64,000 nt of DNA from an uncultured Acidobacteriia bacterium (GTDB lineage: Bacteria > Acidobacteriota > Terriglobia > Bryobacterales > Bryobacteraceae). The position numbers and the translations under genes are program-made. Each line of letters begins with the position of its first letter. The stretch's first letter is position 1. Positions 53,837 to 61,763 of the stretch are shown in pieces. A model generated the notes under the pieces. That model was not told where the DNA came from. It searched no databases and saw nothing but the letters and a program-made list of their open reading frames with translations. The DNA lies in contig CAIXXM010000111.1 of the NCBI GenBank assembly GCA_903923395.1, positions 1 through 64,000 on the forward strand. The letters run 5' to 3'.

Positions 53837-55807
53837 ATGAAACTCCGCCGTACCATCTTTCCGATATTACTAGTCACCTGTTCGGCCTTTGCACAGGGAC
53901 CCGGACCGCAGGATCCTCCTTCCAGGGTGGCGCGGTTGAACTGGCTCAACGGCTCGGTTTCCTTCCAGCCCGCTGGCATTGACAGCTGGACGGCTGCCAC
54001 TGTGAATTACCCCTTGACCACAGGGGACCATATCTACACGGACACGGGTTCGCGCGCAGAGATGCATATCGGCGCCAACGCCATCCGCTTGAGTGAATTG
54101 TCCAATTTTGGGTATCTGAACCTGGATGACCGCACGGTGCAAGTCCGGTTTGCGGAAGGCTCGATGGAAGTTCGCGTCCGGCATCTGGAAGATGATGACT
54201 TATACGAAATCGATACGCCGCAGGGCGCGATTACCCTTCTGCGCGGCGGCGATTACCGCATTGATACGGACCCGAACCGCAACGCAACCATGGTGACCGT
54301 CCGGTCGGGCGAGGCCGAAGTAACAGCTAACGGACAAGCCTTCCCGGTGCACCCGCGCCAGACGGCTTACTTTACCGGTGACAGCGCGCCGGATGTCCGT
54401 ACATTCAATGAACCCGATGATTTCGACCGCTTCACGGACAGCCGCAACCGGTTGGAAGATATGCCTCCGCCCCGGCAGTATGTGCCCACTTCCATGCCTG
54501 GTGCGAATGATCTCTACGCGTACGGTTCCTGGCGCAATATGCCCGGTTACGGTATGGTCTGGGTTCCGCCAGGTGGCCGCGACTGGGCCCCGTACCGCTA
54601 TGGTCACTGGGCTTGGGTGGAACCGTGGGGCTGGACTTGGATTGATGATGCTCCCTGGGGTTTCGCACCCTTCCACTATGGCCGCTGGGCCCATGCTGAT
54701 TTCGGCTGGTACTGGGTGCCCGGACCGGTGGCAGTGCGCCCCGTGTATGCTCCCGCGCTGGTGGCCTTTGTCGGTGGACCGCGCTTCAGCCTGTCGATCA
54801 GCGTTGGCGGCGGTGGCGGTGGAGTCGCATGGTTCCCACTCGGCCCGCGTGAGGTTTACCAGCCGGCTTACCGGGTCTCAAACACCTACGTGAACCAGGT
54901 CAATGTGACGAATGTCACCAACATCACCAACGTCACGAACGTTACCAATGTGAACAACGTGCGGTATGTAAACCAGAACGTTGCTGGTGCAGTGACGGCT
55001 GTTCCCCAACAGGCTTTCGTCTCACGCCAGCCGGTCCACACGGTGATGCAGCCCGTTTCGGCCCAGCAGATGCAGCAGGCGCAAGTGATTGGTGCGGCTC
55101 CCACGGTTGCCCCGCAGCGCGCCAGTTTGGTCGGTATGCAGAATGCACGTGTTGCGCAGCCCTCCGCGCAGTCCATGATGCGTCCGGTGGCAGCGAAGGC
55201 GACACCACCTCCTCCTCCCGTGAGCTTTGCGGCCAAGCAGCAGGCGTACGCGCAGAATCCGGGGCGTCCACCGGCTCCTGAAGCGATTCAGTCCATCCGC
55301 GCGCAACAACCCAGAGCCCAGGCAATGGTGGCACCGGTGCGCTCGGCAACGGCACCTGCTCCGCTCTCGAACCGTCCGGCTGTAGAGGCAACGCGCCCCA
55401 TGCAGTCCCGCCCGGTGCCGTCGCAACCTTCGAATGCCACTCCGGCCAATGCCACACCGGTTGCCCCGCAACGGCCAGCGGACCGCTTTGACGCGCGGCC
55501 TCCAAGTGCCCGCCCGGCGGCAGCGCCCACTCCAGCAACTTCTGGAACCTCGCAGACTCCTGCTCCCGCACCCGCCCGCACGGAGATGCAGACGCAGCGC
55601 CCCGTGGCCCAGCCCCGCCCGGAGAATACGGTCCAGCCCCGCACGGAGACACCCCGTCCGGCGGCCACGCCTGCTCCGGCGCCGGCACGTCCCGCCGCTG
55701 CTCCCGCTCCTGCAAGACAGGAAGCACGACAGGAAGCCCGGCAGGAAAAGAAGGCCGTGAAGAAGGACGAGAAGAAAGAGGAAAAGAAGGAAGAGCAGAA
55801 GTACTAA
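53837..55807 (+). CDS. FecR-domain protein with DUF6600-like YXW repeats
   Basis: 656 aa from ATG 53837 (signal peptide MKLRRTIFPILLVTCSAFAQ), with GAGG nine bases upstream. A FecR-type beta domain covers about 35-200 (ARLNWLNGSVSFQPAG, AEGSMEVRVRHLEDDDLYEIDTPQGAITLLRGGDYRID). Next is a Trp/Tyr-rich DUF6600-like region (YGSWRNMPGYGMVWVPPGGRDWAPYRYGHWAWVEPWGWTW). A VTN/ITN repeat follows (about 355-375), then a long Pro/Ala/Gln tail ending in a Lys/Glu-rich stretch. An exported structural or surface role is likely. It overlaps xseA by 4 bp, tail to tail. Confidence 0.85.
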   Translation: MKLRRTIFPILLVTCSAFAQGPGPQDPPSRVARLNWLNGSVSFQPAGIDSWTAATVNYPLTTGDHIYTDTGSRAEMHIGANAIRLSELSNFGYLNLDDRTVQVRFAEGSMEVRVRHLEDDDLYEIDTPQGAITLLRGGDYRIDTDPNRNATMVTVRSGEAEVTANGQAFPVHPRQTAYFTGDSAPDVRTFNEPDDFDRFTDSRNRLEDMPPPRQYVPTSMPGANDLYAYGSWRNMPGYGMVWVPPGGRDWAPYRYGHWAWVEPWGWTWIDDAPWGFAPFHYGRWAHADFGWYWVPGPVAVRPVYAPALVAFVGGPRFSLSISVGGGGGGVAWFPLGPREVYQPAYRVSNTYVNQVNVTNVTNITNVTNVTNVNNVRYVNQNVAGAVTAVPQQAFVSRQPVHTVMQPVSAQQMQQAQVIGAAPTVAPQRASLVGMQNARVAQPSAQSMMRPVAAKATPPPPPVSFAAKQQAYAQNPGRPPAPEAIQSIRAQQPRAQAMVAPVRSATAPAPLSNRPAVEATRPMQSRPVPSQPSNATPANATPVAPQRPADRFDARPPSARPAAAPTPATSGTSQTPAPAPARTEMQTQRPVAQPRPENTVQPRTETPRPAATPAPAPARPAAAPAPARQEARQEARQEKKAVKKDEKKEEKKEEQKY

Positions 55808-57162
55808 GCTTCTTCCGCGATCACTTTCGCTTTCGCTTCACCCTTGGCAAACAACAGGCGGAGTTCAGTTCCTTCGGGCGCTGACTCCGCCTCTTTTATT
55901 ACGCGTCCGTTGGGTCCCAGAACGATGGAATAGCCGCGCTGGAGCACGATCTTCGGATCCATCTGCGTCAGTTTGGTTTGCTGTGTATCCAGGCGCTGCC
56001 GCTTGCGTTGCACCGCCGACCGGATCAATGTTTCCAGCCGGTAGATCGAGGAAACCATCCGCTCGCGGTCGCGGCCCAGGCGGGGACGGAGATCGTAATA
56101 CCGCAGCTTCTCTTCAAGCATCCGGCGGCGGCGTTCGAGGGAGGAGAAACGGTTCCGCATCGCGGCGCGCATGCGTTCATCCAGATCATCGAGCCGCTGC
56201 GTACGCCGGGAAAATCCCCGCTGCAGCAGGCTCAACGCACGGTTGATGGTCTGCTCTTCCAGTTGCCGGCCGAGGCGGGCAATACGGTAGCGGACAGACT
56301 GCGTCATCCGCTGTTCTGCATAAGTGATCTTGTCGAGAAGTTCCTGGCGCGAGACGATGATCATCTCCGCGGCGGCAGAAGGCGTGGGCGCGCGAAGATC
56401 TGCCACGAAATCCGCGATGGTGAAGTCGGTTTCGTGACCGATTGCCGAGATCGTGGGAATTGGACAATCCGCAATGGCGCGGGCAACGGCCTCTTCATTG
56501 AAGGTCCAGAGATCTTCGAGGGAGCCTCCACCGCGCGCAATCACCAGCACCTCTGCCCAGCCCGACGTGGCGAAGTAATCCAAACCGCGGCAGATGTCTT
56601 CGATGGACCCCAGGCCTTGAACGCGGGCAGGGAACAGGCGCACATGCACGCCGGGGAAGCGGCGCGACAGAACCTGTAGAAAGTCCTGAATCACCGCGCC
56701 GGAGGGTGACGTAATGATGCCGATCCGCATAGGGTACTTCGGCAACGGCTTCTTGAATTCGGGGTCGAAGAGGCCTTCCGAAAGAAGCTTCTTCTTCAAC
56801 TCTTCAAAGGCCAGCTGCAAAGCACCTTCACCGCGCGGTTCAATGGTTTCCACCACGAACTGGTATTCACTGCGGCCTTCGTAGATATCAACACGCCCGC
56901 GGATGACGGCCTGCATCCCGTCTTTCGGTTTGAATTTCAGCCGCCAGTAGGAGAGCTTCCAGCAAACGCATTTGATCTGCGCGTCGGCGTCTTTCAGCAC
57001 GAAATAACAATGCCCGCTGGGAACCAGTTTGACGGCCGAGATTTCTCCGGCGACCCAAATGTTGGAGAATTGCCGGTCCAGCGCGGAACGGATGCCATCA
57101 CTCAGCTCGCGCAGCGTGAAGATGCGGCGTTCATTGACGAAATTGAGGGCGAATTGTTCCAT
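55804..57162 (-). CDS. xseA: Exodeoxyribonuclease VII large subunit
   Basis: 452 aa (E. coli XseA 456). The N-terminal OB fold (FTLRELSDGIRSALDRQFSNIWVAGEISAVKLVPSGHCYFVLKDADAQIKCV) binds single-stranded DNA. The catalytic core has PMRIGIITSPSGAVIQDFLQVLSRRFP and ARGGGSLEDLWTFNEEAVARAI. A long coiled coil precedes the C-terminal segment VLQRGYSIV. The enzyme degrades single-stranded DNA with the small subunit XseB, which is not in the window. ATG 57162 overlaps the modA stop (TAATG); the longer tracked start lies inside modA. Confidence 0.94.
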   Translation of the reverse strand: MEQFALNFVNERRIFTLRELSDGIRSALDRQFSNIWVAGEISAVKLVPSGHCYFVLKDADAQIKCVCWKLSYWRLKFKPKDGMQAVIRGRVDIYEGRSEYQFVVETIEPRGEGALQLAFEELKKKLLSEGLFDPEFKKPLPKYPMRIGIITSPSGAVIQDFLQVLSRRFPGVHVRLFPARVQGLGSIEDICRGLDYFATSGWAEVLVIARGGGSLEDLWTFNEEAVARAIADCPIPTISAIGHETDFTIADFVADLRAPTPSAAAEMIIVSRQELLDKITYAEQRMTQSVRYRIARLGRQLEEQTINRALSLLQRGFSRRTQRLDDLDERMRAAMRNRFSSLERRRRMLEEKLRYYDLRPRLGRDRERMVSSIYRLETLIRSAVQRKRQRLDTQQTKLTQMDPKIVLQRGYSIVLGPNGRVIKEAESAPEGTELRLLFAKGEAKAKVIAEEA

Positions 57163-57920
57163 TACTGGCGGGTGTAACCATATTTCTTGAACTTGGTGCG
57201 TGCTTCCAGACTGTCGAGAAAGCTGGCGTAGAGTTCCGCAGCGTCTTTGTCCTTCGCCGACTTCAGGACGCAAAGGGTCTGATCAATGGGCTTGTAGAGT
57301 TTGGAATCAATGGTGAAGTATTTGCCCTGCGCCTGATCCACCAAAGAGAGCGAGGTGAAGGCAGCATCCACGTTGCCTGTTTGTGCGTACTGCATCACCG
57401 CGGCGATGCTGCCCGCGTACTTGGTGTGGCTCTCCATCTGCGACCAGATGCCGGCGGCCTGCATGGCTTCGATGGCGGCACGTCCGTAGGGGGCAAGTTC
57501 GGGTTTCGCGACGGCAATTTCCGCTGGCTTGGGCTTTGCAAGGTCGGCGAGAGTGTGTAGGTCCGTGCGCGTGGGGACGAAGACCACCAGTTGGCCGCGC
57601 GCGTAGACCTGCTTGCTCTTGGGGTCGGCGAGCCCTTTCTGGATGAGTTCATCGACGTGTTCGGTATCGGCCGAGAGGAGAACGTCAAACGGCGCACCGG
57701 CTTCAATCTGCTGCGTGAGTTGTGCGGTGGAGCCATAGCTGGCAACTACATGAACCTGGGTATTGCTCTCGAAGCCACCATCGAGATCATCGAGCACTTT
57801 CGCGAGGTTGGATGCCGCCGCGACCCGGATCTCACGCCGGTCCGCGATGGATTTTTCTACTCTGCGGATACAGCCGGTGGAAAGCAGGGCAACGCAGCAA
57901 AGCAGGGGGACGAAGCGCAT
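57162..57920 (-). CDS. modA: Molybdate-binding lipoprotein (ABC transporter substrate-binding protein)
   Basis: 252 aa. Lipobox LLSTGC gives a lipid-anchored Cys17. The mature part REIRVAAASNLAKVLDDLDGGFE...VVASYGSTAQLTQQIEAGAPFDVLLSAD is the ModA signature; oxyanion-binding residues sit in AASN and GSTA. It delivers molybdate or tungstate to a ModBC permease, but no modB or modC is here. The gene is cotranscribed with xseA. It could feed the molybdoenzyme encoded at 18-19 kb, though they are not linked. Confidence 0.88.
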   Translation of the reverse strand: MRFVPLLCCVALLSTGCIRRVEKSIADRREIRVAAASNLAKVLDDLDGGFESNTQVHVVASYGSTAQLTQQIEAGAPFDVLLSADTEHVDELIQKGLADPKSKQVYARGQLVVFVPTRTDLHTLADLAKPKPAEIAVAKPELAPYGRAAIEAMQAAGIWSQMESHTKYAGSIAAVMQYAQTGNVDAAFTSLSLVDQAQGKYFTIDSKLYKPIDQTLCVLKSAKDKDAAELYASFLDSLEARTKFKKYGYTRQ

Positions 57921-57960
57921 ATCTTCAGTCTATCCACTGCGGCAAATCGAGCCCGGCGCG

Positions 57961-58464
57961 TTACAACTGAAAGGCGCTGGAGTAACGAACGCTGCCCCGC
58001 ACCCCCGCAAGAGCACCCTCCACCAATTCGAGCGCCATGAATGCCTCCGGCGGGAAAGGGCTGTGCAAATCCGCAGTTTTTTCCGCTGAAAACCCGAAGC
58101 GTGGATAGTACTCCTTGTGTCCGAGCACGATCACAATACGGCCGGCACTATCGCGGAGCCTGGCCAATCCGCAACGAACCAACTCGCTGCCAACCCGTTG
58201 ACGCTGATGCTCCGGCAGAACGGCCATAGGCGCTAACGAAATTGCAGCCACTGATTCCGCAGCGGTCTCAATGCTCATGCGGCTGAACAGGATATGACCA
58301 ATCACTTGTCCCTCCAGTTCCGCTACAAGGGAGAGAACGATGTCTCCGCCGTCCCGCAATCTGTCGATGAGATCTGCTTCACCGGCGCGGCCGAAGGCTG
58401 CTTCATTCACTTGGCGAATCCACGGAACATCTGCCGGTTGTTCCTCCCTGATCTGCAAGCTCAT
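57961..58464 (-). CDS. GNAT N-acetyltransferase, YhbS-like
   Basis: 167 aa. It has the GNAT order: N-terminal LQIREEQPADVPWIRQVNEAAFG, VAELEGQVIGHILFS, the acetyl-CoA loop LAPMAVLPEHQRQRVGSELVRCGL, and VLGHKEYYPRFGFSAEKT, which is typical of the YhbS branch. The acceptor substrate is unknown. ATG 58464 (or 58479) lies inside the end of the ECF42 sigma gene, an overlap of about 60 bp. It is therefore probably the third gene of that operon. Confidence 0.85.
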   Translation of the reverse strand: MSLQIREEQPADVPWIRQVNEAAFGRAGEADLIDRLRDGGDIVLSLVAELEGQVIGHILFSRMSIETAAESVAAISLAPMAVLPEHQRQRVGSELVRCGLARLRDSAGRIVIVLGHKEYYPRFGFSAEKTADLHSPFPPEAFMALELVEGALAGVRGSVRYSSAFQL

Positions 58465-59656
58465 GTGCCATTGTCCCATCGAATCTTTTCTGAAGAAACG
58501 CCAGTTCCTTCTCGTTTGTTGTCAGCGCGATTGCTTTTTGATACTCCTGCACCGCCTCACCATGCCTGCCGAGTCGCTGGAGCAAGTCCGCCCGCACCGC
58601 AGGCAACAGGTGATAACCGGGAATATCCAATTCCTGTATCCATTCCAGCCCTGCTGCCGGGCCTTGCGCCATCGCCACCGCCACCGCCCGGTTCAACGTC
58701 ACCACAGGAGACGGATACATACGCTCCAGCGCTCCATACAACGCCGCAATCTGCGCCCAGTCCGTTTCAGCGGCAGTTCCGGCAGCAGCGTGCAATGCCG
58801 CGATGGCCGCTTCGATGGCGTAGCGCTCACGACCGCCGCCTCGTCGAAGAACGTCTTCCAGAATCCGGGTTCCCTCACTGATCTGGCTTCGATCCCACAA
58901 ACTGCGATCTTGCTCTTCCAGCAGGACAATCTCTCCTGCGGCATCGGTTCTCGCCAGACGCCTGGAATCCTGCAGCAGAAGCATGGCCAGCAAAGCACGC
59001 GCACTGAGTGCCTCCGGCAACAGAGTCGCCACCAGCCGTGCCAGCCGGATCGCCTCTTCACACAGCGGACTCCGCACCAGTTCCGCACCGAAAGTCGCAG
59101 CATAGCCTTCGGTAAAGATCAGGTAGATCGTCGTCAACACGGCATCGAGACGTTCCCGCAGTTGCCCCTTCGCTGGCACGACGTAGGGAATGCCCGCATC
59201 ACGAATCTTCCGTTTCGCACGCACAATCCGTTGCGCCATGGTGGCGGGCGGGACCAGGAAACAGCGTGCTATTTCCTCTGTCGTCAAACCGCAGAGCGTG
59301 CGAAGCGTCAATGGAACCTGCGCTTCCACAGCCAGCGCGGGATGGCAACACGTGAAGATTAGACGGAGACGGTCATCCTCCCACATTTCGATTTCATCCT
59401 GATGCGCGGAAAGGTCGTGGTCCCGGAGCATCTCAAATCGCGCATTCCGCCGGAGGATGTCAATCGCCTTGAAGCGCGCCGTGGAAATGATCCACGCTGC
59501 CGGATTCGTTGGCGTTCCTTTCACCGGCCATTGCTCCACGGCAATGGAAAACGCCTCCTGCAGGGCTTCTTCCGCGAGGTCGAAATCCCGCAGGAGGCGG
59601 ATCAGCGTCGCCAGAATCGCGGCGCGGTGTTCCCGATAGACAACTTCTGGCGTCAC
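58403..59656 (-). CDS. ECF42-group sigma factor with long C-terminal extension
   Basis: 417 aa, about twice a simple ECF sigma. Region 2 (YREHRAAILATLIRLLRDFDLAEEALQEAFSIAVEQWPVKGTP, NPAAWIISTARFKAIDILRR) and region 4 (LRTLCGLTTEEIARCFLVPPATMAQRIVRAKRKIRDA) are followed by a DUF6596/TPR-like extension (about 185-400, with LLPAVRADLLQRLGRHGEAVQEYQKAIAL). This architecture and the DGPF-domain gene 5 bp upstream define ECF42. These sigma factors lack a normal anti-sigma partner; the extension is thought to control activity. Start is GTG 59656. A matching promoter precedes the operon. Confidence 0.9.
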   Translation of the reverse strand: MTPEVVYREHRAAILATLIRLLRDFDLAEEALQEAFSIAVEQWPVKGTPTNPAAWIISTARFKAIDILRRNARFEMLRDHDLSAHQDEIEMWEDDRLRLIFTCCHPALAVEAQVPLTLRTLCGLTTEEIARCFLVPPATMAQRIVRAKRKIRDAGIPYVVPAKGQLRERLDAVLTTIYLIFTEGYAATFGAELVRSPLCEEAIRLARLVATLLPEALSARALLAMLLLQDSRRLARTDAAGEIVLLEEQDRSLWDRSQISEGTRILEDVLRRGGGRERYAIEAAIAALHAAAGTAAETDWAQIAALYGALERMYPSPVVTLNRAVAVAMAQGPAAGLEWIQELDIPGYHLLPAVRADLLQRLGRHGEAVQEYQKAIALTTNEKELAFLQKRFDGTMAHELADQGGTTGRCSVDSPSE

Positions 59657-59661
59657 TGTTT

Positions 59662-60009
59662 TCAGAACTTCATCAGAGGGCGTACTTCAATGGAACCCAT
59701 CCGTGCCCCGGGAATGCGCGCGGCGATGCTGATGGCTTCATCCAAGTCCGCCGCCTCCACAATGTAGAAGCCGCCGATTTGTTCCCGTGTCTCGGCAAAC
59801 GGCCCGTCTGTGGCGATTGTCTTCCCCTCGCGGACCTTCACCGTCGTAGCGGTAGACGTCGGCAACAGCGGCGACCCCGTCTTGTAATGGCCACTCTCCC
59901 GGATCTCCGTGGTGAACTTCCAGTAGTCGGCGTACATTGCCTTCTTCGCAGCTTCGTCCATGGCCGCTTCCTCGGCTTCCGGTGTACAGATCATGAGCAT
60001 GTATTGCAT
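59662..60009 (-). CDS. YCII/DGPF-domain protein, ECF42 partner
   Basis: 115 aa: MQYMLMICTPEAEEAAMDEA..., with the name-giving DGPFAETREQIGGFYIVEAADLDEAISIA. The ferredoxin-like YCII fold is implied. DGPF proteins are nearly always encoded beside ECF42 sigma factors and are their regulon members; their biochemical role is unknown. ATG 60009 has AGGAG nine bases upstream. First gene of the operon DGPF-ecf42-GNAT. Confidence 0.93.
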   Translation of the reverse strand: MQYMLMICTPEAEEAAMDEAAKKAMYADYWKFTTEIRESGHYKTGSPLLPTSTATTVKVREGKTIATDGPFAETREQIGGFYIVEAADLDEAISIAARIPGARMGSIEVRPLMKF

Positions 60010-60034
60010 GGTTTGTTGCTCCTTTCACTGGATA

Positions 60035-60061
60035 GTCGAATGGGGCGGGAAAAATTCGACA
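60035..60061 (-). promoter_or_regulatory. Putative ECF42-type autoregulated promoter
   Basis: On the minus strand TGTCGA (60061-60056), then exactly 17 bases, then CGAC (60038-60035). As I recall, the published ECF42 consensus is TGTCGA at -35 and CGA at -10. The -10 element lies 26 bp before the DGPF start codon, leaving a short leader with AGGAG. The flanks GTCGAA/TTCGAC also form an inverted repeat. Confidence 0.7.
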
Positions 60062-60076
60062 GTCCCGGGGAAAATA

Positions 60077-60994
60077 TTATGCTGTGACTTGCACCGGGCG
60101 GGTCAGGTCCTGTCCGGGGAACGTGCGGTCGAGCAACTTGGCGAGTTGCGCTGTGGTTCCGGCATCGATATTGCCGCCCGGGTGCCGGACCCGTCCACTG
60201 TCGATCAGCCCCCGCCGGCGCAGGATTTCTTTGCGTACCGCCAGGCCTGGCTGCTGCTCAAACACCATCAGGGGCAGATAGCGGGTGTAAAGCGCGTAGG
60301 CCGTATCAAAGTCCTGTGACTTGGCTGCATTCACCATGGCGAGCAGCACCTCTGGGAAAGCGAATCCGGTGTTGAAGCCATCGGAACCGCGCTCCAGATC
60401 GAAATGGCCGTAAAGTCCGCCCAAGCCGGTGAGAACAGTGACCGGGCGCTCCATGGATTTCTTGAGCAGGGCGATTTTTCCGGGGCTCGGCACGGCCTCT
60501 GCCTTCACCGTGATGACGGAAGGGATCTCGCGGATGATTCGCAGAATCAAGGCGGCACTCATCTGGACTTCCGTGGACGCCGGGTGGTCCTGCAACACCA
60601 CCGGCACACCGGCCCCTTCTGCCACGCGCCGGTAATACTCGAAAACGGTATCGTCATTCGCGACGGGTTGCTTCGAAGGCGCGATCATGACGGCGGCAGC
60701 CCCCAGCGCAGCGGCTTCTTTCGAAAGGGCCACGGTGGCGGCAGTGCCGGTATGGCTACAGCCCACAATCACCGGCAGCTGACCCGCCGCGGCAACGGCT
60801 GTTTCGATGAGTTCGGCGCGCTCAGCATCCGTCAGTCGGTTCGATTCTCCCAGCACACCGAGCAGAGTCACACCGCTCACGCCCAAGCCGGCAAAGAAGC
60901 GGATCATCCGGTCCAGAGAAGGCAGGTCGAGGCTTTCGTCGTCAAGAAACGGGGTGGCGAGAATGGGGATAACGCCCGAGAGCTGTAGAGACAT
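60077..60994 (-). CDS. DapA-family (dihydrodipicolinate synthase-like) aldolase/lyase
   Basis: 305 aa TIM-barrel protein: GVIPILATPFLDDESLDLPSLDRMIRFFAGLGVSGVTLLGVLGESNRLTDAER at the start and IPSVITVKAEAVPSPGK containing the Schiff-base Lys at about 163. The usual YNxP tyrosine position reads VVLQDHPA, so the classical catalytic Tyr is missing. GGLYG also departs from the GGI loop of true DapA. It probably acts on another 2-keto acid and not in lysine synthesis. Exact substrate unknown. Confidence 0.8.
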   Translation of the reverse strand: MSLQLSGVIPILATPFLDDESLDLPSLDRMIRFFAGLGVSGVTLLGVLGESNRLTDAERAELIETAVAAAGQLPVIVGCSHTGTAATVALSKEAAALGAAAVMIAPSKQPVANDDTVFEYYRRVAEGAGVPVVLQDHPASTEVQMSAALILRIIREIPSVITVKAEAVPSPGKIALLKKSMERPVTVLTGLGGLYGHFDLERGSDGFNTGFAFPEVLLAMVNAAKSQDFDTAYALYTRYLPLMVFEQQPGLAVRKEILRRRGLIDSGRVRHPGGNIDAGTTAQLAKLLDRTFPGQDLTRPVQVTA

Positions 60995-61014
60995 ATCGGC
61001 TACCAGAATAGCCG

Positions 61015-61758
61015 CTACTTCTTTCTCACGAGCTTGATCTCATACAGCTTCGGCCAGAGTTTGCCTGTCACGAAAAGGCGGTCCGCGGCGGCGTCATAGG
61101 CGATGCCATTGAGTACATCGTGAGAGCCGCCGTCTTTCAAGATGCCGGTGAGATCGATCCAGCCGAGCACTTTGCCATCCACCGGGGAAATCCTCGCGAT
61201 GCGGTCCGTCTGCCAAACGTTGGCGTAGATCTCACCCTTCACCCATTCCAGTTCATTCAGTTCCGCGATGGGCTGGCTGCCATCGTGAACCTTGATGCGG
61301 CGGATTTCTTTGAGGGTGGCGGGATCCCAGACGCGGATTTCCGGCGTGCCATCGCTCATGTAGATCTGCTTGCCGTCGTTGGTCAGGCCCCAGCCTTCGC
61401 CGGGATACTGGAAGGTCCGCTTGAGTTCGAATTTGTCCTGCGAATAGATGAAGCCCTGCTGCGCCTGCCAGGTCAATTGAAAGATCTCGCCTTTGAAAAC
61501 GGTGATGCCTTCGCCGAAGAAGCGCTGGGGCAGGGAACCGGTCTTCTGGATTGGCACGCCCGTCTTGAGCGTGACTTGCCGCAGGGTCGACTTCCCGTTC
61601 AGGCCGGTGCTTTCATAAAGCACGCCATTGCGGTATTCCAGGCCTTGTGTGAAGGATTCGGGGTCATGCGGGAAGGTGTTCACCACCTGGTAGGTGTAAA
61701 CCGGTGTTTGCGCGGATAAGAACCCGGCGGCGCAAAGTGCGAGGGCAAGAAGACGCAT
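61015..61758 (-). CDS. Secreted glutaminyl-peptide cyclotransferase
   Basis: 247 aa with a signal peptide (MRLLALALCAAGFLSAQ). The five-bladed propeller of the plant/bacterial QC family is clear: TYQVVNTFPHDPESFTQGLEYRNGVLYESTGLNGKSTLRQV, GEGITVFKGEIFQLTWQ, GWGLTNDGKQIYMSDGTPEI, ELNELEWVKGEIYANVW, and a C-terminal DVLNGIAYDAAADRLFVTGKLWPKLYEI. It converts N-terminal Gln to pyroglutamate on exported proteins. Twenty bases separate it from the DapA-like gene. Confidence 0.9.
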   Translation of the reverse strand: MRLLALALCAAGFLSAQTPVYTYQVVNTFPHDPESFTQGLEYRNGVLYESTGLNGKSTLRQVTLKTGVPIQKTGSLPQRFFGEGITVFKGEIFQLTWQAQQGFIYSQDKFELKRTFQYPGEGWGLTNDGKQIYMSDGTPEIRVWDPATLKEIRRIKVHDGSQPIAELNELEWVKGEIYANVWQTDRIARISPVDGKVLGWIDLTGILKDGGSHDVLNGIAYDAAADRLFVTGKLWPKLYEIKLVRKK

Positions 61759-61763
61759 CCTGC

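Noticed and set aside
54895-54975. VTN repeat region as a CRISPR-like array
   Set aside because: The repeats are in-frame coding triplets of a secreted protein, with no spacers of constant length.
60835-60855. GGTTCGATTCTCC looking like a tRNA T-arm
   Set aside because: It lies within the DapA-like coding sequence and no cloverleaf can be formed around it.
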